Origin: Sphingobium sp.
GTDB taxonomy: Bacteria; Pseudomonadota; Alphaproteobacteria; Sphingomonadales; Sphingomonadaceae
Assembly (NCBI GenBank): GCA_023266575.1
Contig: JAHFPV010000014.1
Coordinates: 1-64,000, forward strand
Reading direction: 5' to 3'
DNA length: 64,000 nt
In this document: in pieces, positions 38,711-48,732 of the stretch
Position numbering within the stretch: the stretch's first letter is position 1
Layout: the number at the start of each line of letters is the position of its first letter
Position numbers and translations under genes: made by a program
Notes under the pieces: generated by a model
What the model was told of the DNA's origin: nothing
The model's input: only the letters and a program-made list of their open reading frames with translations
The model's database searches: none

Positions 38711-40015
38711 ATGGCCCTACCCTATCGCAGTTTCGGATTTCAGGTGCTGGTCGGCATGGTCGCGGGGCTGGCGCTGGGCCTTGTCGCGCGCCAGATCGGC
38801 GCGGGGCCGGACGGCGATCTCAACTGGCTGGCGACCACGCTCAAGACGGTCGGGTCGATCTTCGTCTCCTTGCTCAAGGCCATCGTGCCGCCCCTGGTGT
38901 TCGCCGCCATCGTCGCGTCGATCGCCAATCTGCGCGCGCTTGATAATGGCGCGCGGCTGGCTGGGCAGACATTGTTGTGGTTCGCCATCACCGCGCTGAT
39001 CGCGGTCCTCATTGGCCTCGCCATCGGGATCGTCACCCAGCCGGGCGTGGGCCTGAGCAGCGCCGCGCTGGTCGCCAAGCCGCCATCGTCGGTCGGCGGC
39101 TGGCTCGATTTCCTCAAAGGGCTGGTGCCGGGCAACAGCCTGGCGCTGTCAGGCAGCACTAAGATCGGCGAGGATGGCGCGGCCAGCACCAGCATCAGCT
39201 TCAACATATTGCAATTGCTGGTCATTGCCATCGCGATGGGCTTGGCGACGCTCAAAGTCGGGGAGAAGGCAGACCCCTTCCTCGCCTTCGTCCGATCGCT
39301 GCTGGCGGTAGTGCGTGCGCTGCTCGGCTGGGTCATCCGCCTGACACCGATCGGGTCGGCGGGGCTGATCGGCGCGGCTGTTGCCACCTATGGCTGGGAC
39401 GCGCTGGCGCGGCTGGGCGTATTCACCGGCGCCATCTATCTGGGTTTGGGGATCGTCCTGCTGATCGTTTACCCCACGCTGCTGATCGCCCATGGTTTGA
39501 AGCCCCTGCCCTTCTTCGCCAAGGCCTGGCCCGCGATCCAGCTGGGCTTCGTCTCCCGCTCCTCGGTCGGCACCCTGCCCGTCACCGAAGCCGTGACCGA
39601 GCGGCTGGGCGTCGACAAAAGCTACGCCGTCTTCGCCATTCCGCTGGCGTCGACCACCAAGATGGACGGCTGCGCGTCCATCTACCCCGCATTGGCGGCG
39701 ATCTTCGTCGCGGGCTTTTACGGCATCCCGCTGGGCGTGGTCGATTATGCGCTGATCGCGGTGGTATCGGTGATCGGCTCGGCGGCGACAGCAGGCCTGA
39801 CCGGCGCGACCGTGATGCTGACGCTGACCCTGTCGACACTCGGCCTGCCGCTGGAGGGCGCGGGGCTGCTGCTGGCGATCGACCCGATTCTCGACATGGG
39901 CCGCACGGCGGTGAATGTCGCGGGGCAGGTGCTGGTGGGCGTGGTCGTCGCGAAGCGCGAGGGGATTTTGGACGAGGGCGCTTATTATGGAACGGGCGAC
40001 TTGGCAGTTGCCTGA
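38711..40015 (+). CDS. Dicarboxylate/amino acid:cation symporter (DAACS family)
   Basis: Inner-membrane sodium- or proton-coupled importer for C4-dicarboxylates or acidic amino acids, of the GltP/DctA fold. About eight hydrophobic segments plus two re-entrant loops are visible. The serine-rich hairpin is SRSSVGTLPVTE and the seventh-helix region PLASTTKMDGCASIYPALAA corresponds to the conserved substrate/ion-binding NMDG-type motif (here KMDG). It is 434 residues. I chose the ATG at 38711, where AGGA stands about eight bases upstream and the protein starts right before the first membrane segment. The exact substrate is not resolved. Confidence 0.9.
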   Translation: MALPYRSFGFQVLVGMVAGLALGLVARQIGAGPDGDLNWLATTLKTVGSIFVSLLKAIVPPLVFAAIVASIANLRALDNGARLAGQTLLWFAITALIAVLIGLAIGIVTQPGVGLSSAALVAKPPSSVGGWLDFLKGLVPGNSLALSGSTKIGEDGAASTSISFNILQLLVIAIAMGLATLKVGEKADPFLAFVRSLLAVVRALLGWVIRLTPIGSAGLIGAAVATYGWDALARLGVFTGAIYLGLGIVLLIVYPTLLIAHGLKPLPFFAKAWPAIQLGFVSRSSVGTLPVTEAVTERLGVDKSYAVFAIPLASTTKMDGCASIYPALAAIFVAGFYGIPLGVVDYALIAVVSVIGSAATAGLTGATVMLTLTLSTLGLPLEGAGLLLAIDPILDMGRTAVNVAGQVLVGVVVAKREGILDEGAYYGTGDLAVA

Positions 40016-40043
40016 CGGATTGACCTGAGCGCGCGCGAGGGCC

Positions 40044-41399
40044 ATGGAACGCGCCATGTCAAATCATCAGGTGCATATCATCGGCGGCGGGTTGGCAGGT
40101 TCCGAGGCGGCGTGGCAATTGGCGCAGGCGGGGGTGAAAGTGCGCCTGTCGGAAATGCGGGGCGCGGGTGATATGTCTCCGGCGCATCAGACCGAGGGGC
40201 TGGCGGAGCTGGTCTGTTCCAACAGTTTCCGGTCCGACGATGCGGACAAGAATGCCGTGGGGCTGCTGCATCAGGAGATGCGGCGGCTCGATTCCGTCAT
40301 CATGGCGCAGGCGGAACCGGCCAAGGTGCCGGCAGGCTCCGCGCTGGCGGTGGACCGGCATGTCTTTTCGGGCGGCGTCACCCGCGCGCTGGCCGAACAT
40401 CCCAATGTGGAGATTATTCGCGAACGGATCGACACGCTCCCCACGTCGGGCATGACCATCGTGGCGACCGGGCCACTGACTGCGCCTGCGCTGGCGACCA
40501 GCATCGGCCAGGCGGCGGGGATGGAGCATCTGGCCTTTTTCGACGCGATCGCGCCGGTCATCCACCATGACAGCATCGACATGGACCAGTGCTGGATGGC
40601 CAATCGCTGGGACAAGATCGGTCCCGGCGGTGGCGAGGGGAAGGATTATATCAATTGCCCGATGAACCGGGAGCAATATGAGGCCTTCGTCCAGGGGCTG
40701 ATCGACGGCGAAAAGACCGAGTTCAAGGAATGGGAGGCCAACACCCCCTATTTTGAGGGCTGTATGCCGATCGAGGTGATGGCGTCGCGCGGGCCGGAAA
40801 CGCTGCGCCATGGGCCGATGAAGCCGATGGGGCTGGACAATCCGCGCACCGGCCGCTGGCCCTATGCGGTGGTTCAGTTGCGGCAGGACAATGCCAGCGG
40901 GACGCTGTGGAACATGGTCGGCTTCCAGACCAAGCTGAAACATGGCGCGCAGGTGGAACTGTTCCGCACGATACCGGGGCTGGAGAAGGCTGAATTTGCG
41001 CGGCTGGGCGGGCTGCACCGTAACACGTTCATCCAGTCGCCCAAATTGCTGGATGCGACTTTGCGGCTGAAAAGTGCGCCGCATATCCGCTTTGCCGGGC
41101 AGATGACGGGGTGTGAGGGCTATGTCGAGAGCGCGGCGATCGGCCTGCTGGCGGGGCGCTTCGCGGCGGCGGAATTACAGGGCCGGGTGATGACGCCCCC
41201 GCCCGCCGATACGGCGCTGGGCGCGCTGCTGGGCCATGTGACCGGCAATGTCGTGAGCGCGGACTATCAGCCGATGAACGTCAATTTCGGCCTGTTTCCC
41301 ACGCTGGACGATGTGAAGAAGAAGCAGCGCAAGGAGGCGTACACGTCACGAGCACGGGCGTCGCTGGGGGCGTGGTTGGGGGAGATGGTGGGGGCGTAA
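40044..41399 (+). CDS. trmFO: Folate/FAD-dependent tRNA uracil-54 methyltransferase TrmFO
   Basis: Makes m5U54 (ribothymidine) in the T loop of tRNAs with methylenetetrahydrofolate and FADH2. The N-terminal FAD-binding [14 protein letters not shown] is near residue 14, and [19 protein letters not shown] and [11 protein letters not shown] are conserved C-terminal motifs. [11 protein letters not shown] contains a conserved cysteine. The length of 451 residues is normal for TrmFO; the related MnmG is much longer. Two in-frame ATGs at 40044 and 40056 are possible; GAGGG lies very close to the first, so I keep the longer form with low certainty. Confidence 0.95.
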   Translation: MERAMSNHQVHIIGGGLAGSEAAWQLAQAGVKVRLSEMRGAGDMSPAHQTEGLAELVCSNSFRSDDADKNAVGLLHQEMRRLDSVIMAQAEPAKVPAGSALAVDRHVFSGGVTRALAEHPNVEIIRERIDTLPTSGMTIVATGPLTAPALATSIGQAAGMEHLAFFDAIAPVIHHDSIDMDQCWMANRWDKIGPGGGEGKDYINCPMNREQYEAFVQGLIDGEKTEFKEWEANTPYFEGCMPIEVMASRGPETLRHGPMKPMGLDNPRTGRWPYAVVQLRQDNASGTLWNMVGFQTKLKHGAQVELFRTIPGLEKAEFARLGGLHRNTFIQSPKLLDATLRLKSAPHIRFAGQMTGCEGYVESAAIGLLAGRFAAAELQGRVMTPPPADTALGALLGHVTGNVVSADYQPMNVNFGLFPTLDDVKKKQRKEAYTSRARASLGAWLGEMVGA

Positions 41400-41418
41400 T
41401 CTCCCCACCCCTGTGGGG

Positions 41419-41883
41419 TCAGCACCGGCACTTCGCCTTCACCGCCCGTTTCGGCGCGGTCGCGGCAAATTCCACCGGGGTCAGCTTGCCATCCTTGTTG
41501 CCGTCCGCAGCGCCGAAGCGATCCGATGTCGCGACCGCCCATTCCTCGAAGGACAGCAGATTGTCGCCATCCTTGTCGAGCGCTTTGAACGCCTTGGTGC
41601 GGCTGCCCAGCATCTCGATCCGGGTGATGACGCCATCGCGGTTGCGATCGTAGCGGGCAAAGCGCCGCTGTTCGCGGCTTTGCGGGCTGGCCTCGGCGGG
41701 CATGGGCGGCGCGTCGCCGGTGGCGTCGGCATCACCTTCGGGCAGACCTTCAATCTGCGGAGGCGGTGGCGGGGCGAGGGCCAGTTGCGGCACCGGCTGT
41801 TGGTTCGCCCGCCCCTGCCACCAGAACAGGCCGCCCGCGACCAGCAGCAGCATCGCCATCGCGCCCGCCAGCAATCGCCCCAT
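41419..41883 (-). CDS. Membrane-anchored EF-hand protein
   Basis: A protein of 154 residues with an N-terminal hydrophobic anchor or signal (residues 3-20, LLAGAMAMLLLVAGGLFW), a proline-rich linker, and three EF-hand loops: DRNRDGVITRIE, DKDGDNLLSFEE and DGNKDGKLTPVE, each with acidic residues at positions 1, 3, 5 and 12. It should bind calcium in the periplasm; the role is unknown. GGAGAACAGGG precedes the ATG at 41883. A longer upstream frame overlaps the next gene and is unlikely. The C-terminus ends KCRC with two cysteines. Confidence 0.85.
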   Translation of the reverse strand: MGRLLAGAMAMLLLVAGGLFWWQGRANQQPVPQLALAPPPPPQIEGLPEGDADATGDAPPMPAEASPQSREQRRFARYDRNRDGVITRIEMLGSRTKAFKALDKDGDNLLSFEEWAVATSDRFGAADGNKDGKLTPVEFAATAPKRAVKAKCRC

Positions 41884-41918
41884 TCCCTGTTCTCCTGTCG
41901 CCGCCTCGTCAGCCCATC

Positions 41919-42608
41919 CTAGCGCCCGAACAGCGCAACCCGCAACAGCCGCAGCGCCAGGGCGCGCGGCATCCCGACCGGGGCGCGGCGTCCGGCCAGC
42001 ACATCCCGTCGGGCGAGTGTATAAACGATCCGCAACGGCTTCCACCGGCGCGGCCAGGCTGGCGGCGCGTCCGTCACCAGAGCGCGAGCCAGCGCCAGCG
42101 CTTCATCGGCCAGTCGCTCGTCGCCAACATGGCCGGACAGGTCCCACAGCGCCCAGACCTGCCCCGCCTGCACCAGCCAGTCGGGCGCTTCCGTCTCCCC
42201 CGCCAACGCCCGGAACAGCCCGCCGCCCCGACCGAAGGCGTAGGTGCGCAGCCCCTCGACGTCGATCTCCGGCTCCACCACCAGGATTTCCCAGCCGTCG
42301 ATCATCGCGATCAGCCCCGGCGCGGCAATGGCCCCCGTCGCCCGCATCGCGTCGATCACCGGCTCCCCCTGCCCTTTGACCCCGGCAGCATCATAGATGA
42401 CGTCATTCCACCAGGCCAGCCGCATCTGACCGATCGCGGGTTCACGGGTGGAGCGCGCGATATGCGCCAGTCGTCCGTCATAGGCCCAGATCGCCCGATG
42501 CCGCGCGGAATCCGCCCCGGCATGGGCACTCAGCAGCGCCGCCAGTGGGGACAGACCATCGTCGGGCGCGGGGATTATCGGTCCTTTAACCATCTTCCTC
42601 ATACACAT
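41919..42608 (-). CDS. Squalene/phytoene synthase-like protein
   Basis: Protein of the trans-isoprenyl diphosphate synthase head-to-head family, 229 residues, shorter than true squalene or phytoene synthases (about 270-350). The recognisable motif is REPAIGQMRLAWWNDVI, the family RLxWW signature, but I do not find both DXXXD Mg-binding motifs intact, so catalysis is doubtful. It resembles the group related to the mitochondrial complex I assembly factor NDUFAF6. No other terpenoid gene is close. ATGs at 42608, 42602 and 42593 are all possible starts. It is divergent from the TadG gene. Confidence 0.72.
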   Translation of the reverse strand: MCMRKMVKGPIIPAPDDGLSPLAALLSAHAGADSARHRAIWAYDGRLAHIARSTREPAIGQMRLAWWNDVIYDAAGVKGQGEPVIDAMRATGAIAAPGLIAMIDGWEILVVEPEIDVEGLRTYAFGRGGGLFRALAGETEAPDWLVQAGQVWALWDLSGHVGDERLADEALALARALVTDAPPAWPRRWKPLRIVYTLARRDVLAGRRAPVGMPRALALRLLRVALFGR

Positions 42609-42694
42609 TCTAACCAGTGGGCCTGCATAGGCGAACAGAATTGCCCCACCCGGACATGGGGGGTGTTGGGCGCGACATGGGTGATTGCGGACAG

Positions 42695-44710
42695 ATGGGC
42701 AAGCAGATCAATCGGACGAACGGGTTTCTGGCCCGGCTGGCGCATAACCAGGCCGGCAACACCCTGGCCATCGTCGCGGCGTCGGTCATCCCGCTGGCGG
42801 GCCTGATCGGCGGCGGCATCGACATCAGCCGACTTTATCTGGCAAAGACCCGCCTTCAGCAAGCCTGCGACGCGGGCGCGCTGGCAGGGCGCCGCTCCAT
42901 GTCGGGCATCACCTGGACGACAGGCGCCAGCAGCAATGAGGAAACCGCCAAGAATTTCTTCAACCTCAACTTTCCCGCAAACAAATATGGAGCGGGAACA
43001 CCGGCCATCGCCTATACCGCATCAAACACCGGTGCAGTGACCGGCACTGCGTCCGTCGCGGTGCCGATGACGCTGATGAAATTGTTCCACGTCACCAGCC
43101 GCACCATTTCGGCCGAATGCACGGCGGATTTGCAACTGCCCAACACGGACGTCATGTTCGTGCTCGACACCACCCTGTCGATGAACGACATTAATCCGGG
43201 CGACAGCGAAAGTCGCATCATCGTGCTGCGCAAGGCGGTCAAGGATTTCTACGATGCTTTGCAACTCGTTAAACCGGCGGGCAGCCATATCCGCTATGGC
43301 TTCGTGCCCTATTCCTCGACCGTCAATGTCGGCATGTTGCTCAAGCGCAACTGGATTCAGGACAATGCGATCTATGATTCCCGCGTGCCGGATGGGACTT
43401 CCGTCATTCCGGGATCAACGCAGGGCGCCACAACCAGCAAAACCACGTCAGTAGTAGATAGTGGCAATACATCGACCGGCACCAAATATCAGGGTTCGTC
43501 GGAAACATGCACCGCGCCCGCCAATTCGCTAAGCGATAGCTATACTGCATGGTCAGCATGGTCGCCGTCTGCCACCGCCCTGCCCCGGTCCCGGACGCGC
43601 GTGCGCACCCGCAACGGCGTGACCTATTCAGCGGGCCTGACTAACGGCGTCTGCTGGATCACGCCGACCAACTATAATAATTTGAAGGAAACCTACACCG
43701 AAACCGTGTCGGAAAATCCCAACGCGGGTAACCAGAATGCCGATGGGACAGCCTATCACTGGATTTACAAGCCAGTGACCTACTCAATGGCCAATTTGAA
43801 GGGCACCGGCTCAGGCGATGATTTGGTGACTGGCGGCTTTTTCATGGCACCAGTGACCAATAATTTCGGTACGGATCGAAAAATCAGCTGGACGCAGACC
43901 AACGCCTGCATCGAGGAACGCGCGACCCGTCGCAATAATGAAGGGACCGATGTTCCCCGCTACGATATGGACGTTGACCTGATCCCCGATTCAACCAAGC
44001 CTGAAACGCAATGGAAACCCTTCCTGCCTGGGGTCGTCTATGGCCGTCGCGGCGGTAGCGCGACTGCCACGACAGGCTGGGAGTATAGCGGCGCAGCAGC
44101 GACCTATACGCGGGTGGTCACGCCCAATGCCACGACCAATTATTACACGCCCAACGGGTCCACATCCCAATATGCCGCTTGTCCGACCTATGCGCGGAAG
44201 CTGGCGGAAATCGACTCTTCCACCCTGTCGACCTATCTTTCCGCGCTCGTACCCGCCGGCTATACCTATCATGATATCGGCATGATGTGGGGTCTGCGGC
44301 TGATGTCACGCGAAGGCTTGTTCGCGGCAGAACATGCTACAGCGGAATCGACGGGACGCTACGCCCGCAACCTGATCTTCATGACCGATGGTGAAACCGA
44401 CACGCGCATCGGCAGCTATGACGCATGGGGCCTGTCGGCGGTCGCCCGGCGTCGTACATCCACGGCGTCCATCCCGACCAATGCCGATCAGAACGCCATC
44501 ACGGAAGCTCGTCTCACTGAATTGTGTACGATTGCCAAAACCCAGAAGAATATCACCGTCTGGGTCATCGCCTTCGGCACCAATCTGAGTACGATGTTGT
44601 CCAATTGCGCGTCGCCAGGCCGTGCCTATCAGGCGGACAATGCGGATCAGCTGACCACGACCTTCTCACAGATAGCGTCGCAGATCGCTCAATTGCGGAT
44701 CACACGATGA
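42695..44710 (+). CDS. TadG-like pilus protein with von Willebrand factor A domain
   Basis: A protein of 671 residues from the ATG at 42695. An N-terminal Flp/TadG-type segment (HNQAGNTLAIVAASVIPLAG) gives one membrane helix near residues 22-42. The VWA domain begins at about 150 (NTDVMFVLDTTLSMND) with a metal-site variant D158-T-T-L-S162, and FMTDGETDT is the last conserved loop. A long Ser/Thr/Asn/Tyr-rich insertion of about 250 residues separates the two halves of the VWA. It probably belongs to the tight-adherence pilus or another surface assembly. Earlier ATGs at 42617-42677 are possible. The stop overlaps the next gene by ATGA. Confidence 0.85.
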   Translation: MGKQINRTNGFLARLAHNQAGNTLAIVAASVIPLAGLIGGGIDISRLYLAKTRLQQACDAGALAGRRSMSGITWTTGASSNEETAKNFFNLNFPANKYGAGTPAIAYTASNTGAVTGTASVAVPMTLMKLFHVTSRTISAECTADLQLPNTDVMFVLDTTLSMNDINPGDSESRIIVLRKAVKDFYDALQLVKPAGSHIRYGFVPYSSTVNVGMLLKRNWIQDNAIYDSRVPDGTSVIPGSTQGATTSKTTSVVDSGNTSTGTKYQGSSETCTAPANSLSDSYTAWSAWSPSATALPRSRTRVRTRNGVTYSAGLTNGVCWITPTNYNNLKETYTETVSENPNAGNQNADGTAYHWIYKPVTYSMANLKGTGSGDDLVTGGFFMAPVTNNFGTDRKISWTQTNACIEERATRRNNEGTDVPRYDMDVDLIPDSTKPETQWKPFLPGVVYGRRGGSATATTGWEYSGAAATYTRVVTPNATTNYYTPNGSTSQYAACPTYARKLAEIDSSTLSTYLSALVPAGYTYHDIGMMWGLRLMSREGLFAAEHATAESTGRYARNLIFMTDGETDTRIGSYDAWGLSAVARRRTSTASIPTNADQNAITEARLTELCTIAKTQKNITVWVIAFGTNLSTMLSNCASPGRAYQADNADQLTTTFSQIASQIAQLRITR

Positions 44711-45327
44711 AACGCGCTGGCTCGCGATGGCCCGGCATGGGGCTGCTGCGCGCCCTGCGCGGGGACAGGCGCGGGGCGACGATCCTGGAATTCGCCTTTG
44801 TCGCGCCGGTGCTGATCCTGATCCTGATGTTCCTGTTCGACACGGCCTATTATCTCTACGCCCGCGCGATCCTGAGCGGGGAGGTGCAAGCGGCCGGGCG
44901 CGCATCGGGCCTGGAAACTGCGACCCAAGCCAACCGCGACGCGCTCGACAGTGGCGTGGAAACGGCGGTGAAGCGGCTGGTCGGTGCGGGCAATGTCGCC
45001 TTCACGCGCATGGCCTATAAATCCTATGGTCGCGCACAGTCGAAGGCCGAAGCCTTTGTCGATGGCAATGGCGACGGCCTGTGCAACAATAATGAGACCT
45101 TCGATGACGCCAATGCCAACAACGTGCGCGACCTGGATTCGGGCGCGAGCGGGCAAGGCGGCGCGAAGGATGTGACCATCTACACGGTGACGCTCCGTTA
45201 CAATCGTATCTTCCCGATGGCCTATCTGCTGGGCTGGCCACAGGAAGTGACCATGGCGTCCAGCACCATCCTGCGCAACCAGCCCTTCGACAAGCAGTCC
45301 GAACCCGTCACCGGCAATTGCACATGA
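44707..45327 (+). CDS. TadE-like pilus protein
   Basis: A pseudopilin-like protein of 206 residues. The TadE motif RRGATILEFAFVAPVLILIL (about residues 24-43) includes the conserved E and hydrophobic helix, preceded by a basic segment that acts as the prepilin leader region. The remainder is periplasmic, with a calcium-loop-like DGNGDGLCNNNETF segment (about 115-130). The start overlaps the stop of the TadG gene (ATGA), so expression is coupled. It is the middle gene of three. Confidence 0.86.
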   Translation: MKRAGSRWPGMGLLRALRGDRRGATILEFAFVAPVLILILMFLFDTAYYLYARAILSGEVQAAGRASGLETATQANRDALDSGVETAVKRLVGAGNVAFTRMAYKSYGRAQSKAEAFVDGNGDGLCNNNETFDDANANNVRDLDSGASGQGGAKDVTIYTVTLRYNRIFPMAYLLGWPQEVTMASSTILRNQPFDKQSEPVTGNCT

Positions 45328-45337
45328 GGATCACAGT

Positions 45338-46018
45338 ATGACCGCGATTCTCCCTTTCTCCCACGCGCGAAGCGACAGATGGCAGCGTCATGCGCAACGT
45401 CTGCGGCGCAGTGAAAGCGGCATGGCACTGGTGGAATTCGCCATGGTCCTGCCGTTCCTGATGATCATGGCGACCTCGGCGCTGGAACTCACCAACTATG
45501 CCATCACGGTCAAGCGGGTCGGCGAACTGGGCGTGATGGTGTCGGACAATGCGTCCCGCATGGGTGCGCAGAGCGCGATCAACAACAAGCCGATCAGCGA
45601 AGCGGAAATCAACGATGTATTCATCGGCGCGGATCTTCAGGCATCGGGCCTGAACCTGGCAGCCAACAGCCGCATCATCCTGTCCAGTCTGCAATTGAAC
45701 AGCGACGGCGGACAAACGATCAAGTGGCAGCGCTGCTTTGGATCGGTCGCCTATTCCTCAGCCTATGGCGCGCAGGGCACCGGCGCCACCGGCACCGGGT
45801 TCGCGGGCATGGGACCGACCGGCAAGCAGTTGAAAGCCGCGGCTGGCACCGCTGTGATGTTCGTTGAAATCCGGTATCGCTACAAACGACTGATGCCGCT
45901 CTTCTGGTTGCCGCTCAGCGACATTACCGAAACGTCGGCGTTCAACGTCCGCGACAGTCGCGACCTGACGACGGTCTATAATACGGAAAATGTCACGGCC
46001 TCGACCTGCTCGGCATAG
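45338..46018 (+). CDS. Second TadE-like pilus protein
   Basis: A protein of 226 residues with a similar layout: basic N-terminus, then the TadE motif SESGMALVEFAMVLPFLMIM (about 26-45) with the conserved glutamate. The C-terminal part is hydrophilic, with a short Gly/Thr-rich loop (GTGATGTGFAGMG). It begins 10 bp after the first TadE gene and ends the three-gene unit before a terminator hairpin. The three are likely minor components or assembly factors; the tad motor and Flp pilin genes are not in this window. Confidence 0.86.
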   Translation: MTAILPFSHARSDRWQRHAQRLRRSESGMALVEFAMVLPFLMIMATSALELTNYAITVKRVGELGVMVSDNASRMGAQSAINNKPISEAEINDVFIGADLQASGLNLAANSRIILSSLQLNSDGGQTIKWQRCFGSVAYSSAYGAQGTGATGTGFAGMGPTGKQLKAAAGTAVMFVEIRYRYKRLMPLFWLPLSDITETSAFNVRDSRDLTTVYNTENVTASTCSA

Positions 46019-46036
46019 ACCGGCACGAGAGATGAC

Positions 46037-46068
46037 GAAACGGGCAGCGTTGATCCGCTGCCCGTTTC
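46037..46068. terminator. Hairpin between tadE-like gene and pdhB
   Basis: GAAACGGGCAGCG (46037-46049) is perfectly complementary to CGCTGCCCGTTTC (46056-46068), a 13-bp stem in the short space between two convergent genes. No long T run follows on either strand, so termination efficiency is uncertain. Confidence 0.6.
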
Positions 46069-46075
46069 TGAACAC

Positions 46076-47428
46076 CTATTTGTAGCAGACCTTCTTGGCC
46101 GCCGCGACGACGCGGGCGGCGTCGATCAGGGCTGCCTTCTCAAGGTTTGCGGCATAGGGCAGCGGCACATCCTCATTGGTGACGCGCAGGACCGGGGCGT
46201 CGAGATCGTCGAAGCCCTGTTCCATGACCACGGCGGCGATTTCCGACGCGATCGAGCAGGTCGGCCAGCCTTCTTCGACCACGACGAGGCGGTTGGTCTT
46301 TTTCAAGCTCTCCAGCACCGTTGCCGTATCGAGCGGGCGCAAGGTGCGCAGGTCGATGACTTCGGCGTCGATGCCCTCTGCCGCCAGCGTTTCGGCAGCT
46401 TCCAGCGCAAGGCCGACGCCGATCGAGTAGCTGACCAGCGTGACGTCGCTGCCCGACCGCATGATCCGCGCCTTGCCGATCGGCAGGATATAATCATCGA
46501 CCTTGGGCACGTCGAAGCTGCGACCGTAGAGCAGTTCGTTTTCGAGGAATACGACCGGGTCCTGGCTGCGGATCGCGGCCTTGAGCAGACCCTTGGCATC
46601 AGCCGCGTCATAGGGCGCGATGACGATCAGGCCGGGGACGGCAGCATACCAGGGGGCGTAATTCTGGCTATGCTGCGCGCCGACGCGGCTGGCCGCGCCG
46701 TTGGGACCACGAAACACGATCGGGCAACGCATCTGGCCGCCCGACATATAGTTGGTCTTGGCCGCCGAATTGATGATGTGGTCGATCGCCTGCATGGCGA
46801 AATTGAACGTCATGAACTCGACGATCGGGCGGAGACCACCCATCGCCGCGCCGGTGCCGATACCGGCAAAGCCATATTCGGTGATCGGCGTGTCGATGAC
46901 CCGCTTGGCACCAAATTCGTCGAGCAGACCCTGGGTCACCTTATAGGCGCCCTGATATTCGGCGACTTCCTCGCCGATCACGAACACGCGCTCGTCGCTA
47001 CGCATTTCCTCGGCCATGGCGTCGCGCAGCGCTTCGCGGACCGTGGTTTTGACATATTCGGTGCCGGCAGGCAGGCTGGGATCAGCCACGGTCGCCTTGA
47101 CCGCAACCGGCTTTTTCGGCGCTTCGGGTGCGGCTTCGGCCTTGGCCGGCGCGGCGGCCTTCGGCGCAGGAGCAGCTTCTTCGCCACCTTCGCCCGCCAT
47201 TTCGGCGATGACCGTGCCGACCTTCACGCCTTCGGTGCCTTCGGCGATCATGATCTTGCCGATCTTGCCTTCGTCGACCGCCTCGAACTCCATCGTCGCC
47301 TTGTCGGTTTCGATTTCGGCCAGGATGTCGCCCGAACGGACGTCATCGCCTTCCTTGACCAGCCACTTGGCCAGCGTACCCTCTTCCATCGTCGGCGAGA
47401 GCGCCGGCATCTTGATTGCGATACCCAT
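46076..47428 (-). CDS. pdhB: Pyruvate dehydrogenase E1 subunit beta with lipoyl domain
   Basis: Beta subunit of the E1 component, which decarboxylates pyruvate with thiamine diphosphate. An N-terminal lipoyl domain (residues 1-78, [16 protein letters not shown], lysine in [10 protein letters not shown]) is fused to the transketolase-like part by an Ala/Pro-rich linker (about 80-115). This fusion is characteristic of alphaproteobacterial PdhB. The E1-beta body includes [20 protein letters not shown] and [17 protein letters not shown]. It is 450 residues. The ATG overlaps the pdhA stop by one base (TAATG). Confidence 0.96.
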   Translation of the reverse strand: MGIAIKMPALSPTMEEGTLAKWLVKEGDDVRSGDILAEIETDKATMEFEAVDEGKIGKIMIAEGTEGVKVGTVIAEMAGEGGEEAAPAPKAAAPAKAEAAPEAPKKPVAVKATVADPSLPAGTEYVKTTVREALRDAMAEEMRSDERVFVIGEEVAEYQGAYKVTQGLLDEFGAKRVIDTPITEYGFAGIGTGAAMGGLRPIVEFMTFNFAMQAIDHIINSAAKTNYMSGGQMRCPIVFRGPNGAASRVGAQHSQNYAPWYAAVPGLIVIAPYDAADAKGLLKAAIRSQDPVVFLENELLYGRSFDVPKVDDYILPIGKARIMRSGSDVTLVSYSIGVGLALEAAETLAAEGIDAEVIDLRTLRPLDTATVLESLKKTNRLVVVEEGWPTCSIASEIAAVVMEQGFDDLDAPVLRVTNEDVPLPYAANLEKAALIDAARVVAAAKKVCYK

Positions 47429-48504
47429 TAATATTGCTCCACCAGCACGTCTGTATAGAGTTCGGCCATGTCCGGCTCAGGCGAGGTTTCGGCGAAATCC
47501 GCCGCTTCGCTGACGATCTTGCGGATGTCCTGGTCGATCTTCTTGAGTTCATCCTCACCCACGCCTTGCGCGGCGAGATAGGCTTTGACGCCTTCGATCG
47601 GGTCGGACTTGTCGCGCATCGCCTGGACTTCCTCACGCGACCGATATTTGGCCGGGTCGGACATGGAGTGGCCGCGATAACGGTAGGTTTTCATTTCCAG
47701 CAGGATCGGGCCATTGCCGCCCTGCACCCATTTCAAGGCTTCCTCAGTCGCGCCGCGCACGGCCAGCACATCCATACCGTTGACCTGGATACCCGGGATG
47801 CGGAAGCTTTCGCCACGGCGATAGAGCTGGTCCTCGGCTGATGAGCGGTTGACGCTGGTGCCCATGGCGTATTGATTATTTTCGATGACGAAAATGATCG
47901 GGAGCTTCCACAGTTCGGCCATGTTGAAGGATTCATAGACCTGGCCCTGGTTGGCCGCGCCGTCGCCGAAATAGGCGACGCATACGCCGCCATCGCCATT
48001 ATATTTGTGGGCAAAGCCGAGGCCCGCGCCCAGCGAAACCTGCGCGCCGACAATACCATGGCCGCCAAAAAATTTATGTTCGACGCTGAACATATGCATC
48101 GAACCGCCCTTGCCGCGGGAAATGCCCGCTTCACGGCCCGTCAGTTCGGCCATGATGACATTGGGGTCGATACCATAGGCCAGCATGTGGCCATGGTCGC
48201 GATAGCCGGTGATAACGCTGTCCTTGCCGGGCTTGAGCGCCGACTGGATGCCGACCGCGACCGCTTCCTGGCCGATATAGAGGTGACAGAAGCCACCGAT
48301 GAGACCCAGGCCGTAAAGCTGCCCGGCCTTTTCCTCGAAACGGCGGATGAGGACCATCTGCCGGTAGAATTCCAGCAACTCTTCCTTGGATGCCTTGTAA
48401 TCAGTGGGAGTTTCAGGGCGAGGCCGGTTATGGTCCGCGCCGGCAGCGGGTGCAGCCGCCTTTGCCGTTGCGCGTGAAGGACGCGGCGTCGTTGGTTTCG
48501 CCAA
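47428..48504 (-). CDS. pdhA: Pyruvate dehydrogenase E1 subunit alpha
   Basis: Alpha subunit of pyruvate dehydrogenase E1, carrying the thiamine-diphosphate motif [20 protein letters not shown] and the phosphorylation-loop-like [20 protein letters not shown]. The N-terminus (about 1-40) is Ala/Pro/Arg-rich and disordered, then [20 protein letters not shown] starts the domain. I chose the TTG at 48504 (protein beginning [10 protein letters not shown], 358 residues) because AAAGGAT stands about eight bases upstream; an in-frame GTG/ATG extension to 48567 has no ribosome binding site. It follows ftsB by 228 bp and is coupled to pdhB. Confidence 0.94.
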   Translation of the reverse strand: MAKPTTPRPSRATAKAAAPAAGADHNRPRPETPTDYKASKEELLEFYRQMVLIRRFEEKAGQLYGLGLIGGFCHLYIGQEAVAVGIQSALKPGKDSVITGYRDHGHMLAYGIDPNVIMAELTGREAGISRGKGGSMHMFSVEHKFFGGHGIVGAQVSLGAGLGFAHKYNGDGGVCVAYFGDGAANQGQVYESFNMAELWKLPIIFVIENNQYAMGTSVNRSSAEDQLYRRGESFRIPGIQVNGMDVLAVRGATEEALKWVQGGNGPILLEMKTYRYRGHSMSDPAKYRSREEVQAMRDKSDPIEGVKAYLAAQGVGEDELKKIDQDIRKIVSEAADFAETSPEPDMAELYTDVLVEQY

Positions 48505-48633
48505 GGCTCTTATCCTTTTGCGTGGGGTAGGATGGAAGGAATGGCGATATAGCGGCAGAACCGCCAATAATGCAACGGCGGACCCCGCGGAATCCGGGCA
48601 GAACCAATAGACTGCGCAAAAATATGATGGCTC

Positions 48634-48672
48634 GGAGCGCGCTGCGTCAAATGGGAGGCTGTCGCGCGCTCC
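48634..48672. other. Hairpin in the ftsB-pdhA spacer
   Basis: GGAGCGCGC (48634-48642) pairs perfectly with GCGCGCTCC (48664-48672) around a 21-base loop. On the plus strand AACTTTTT follows, although no plus-strand gene is upstream. It may mark an RNA processing or attenuation site between ftsB and pdhA; the rest of this 228-bp spacer shows nothing recognisable. Confidence 0.3.
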
Positions 48673-48732
48673 AACTTTTTATTGTCGCATCGTTTCAGGC
48701 GAAAAACCGGTTACCCCTTTTTCGCACGATGC

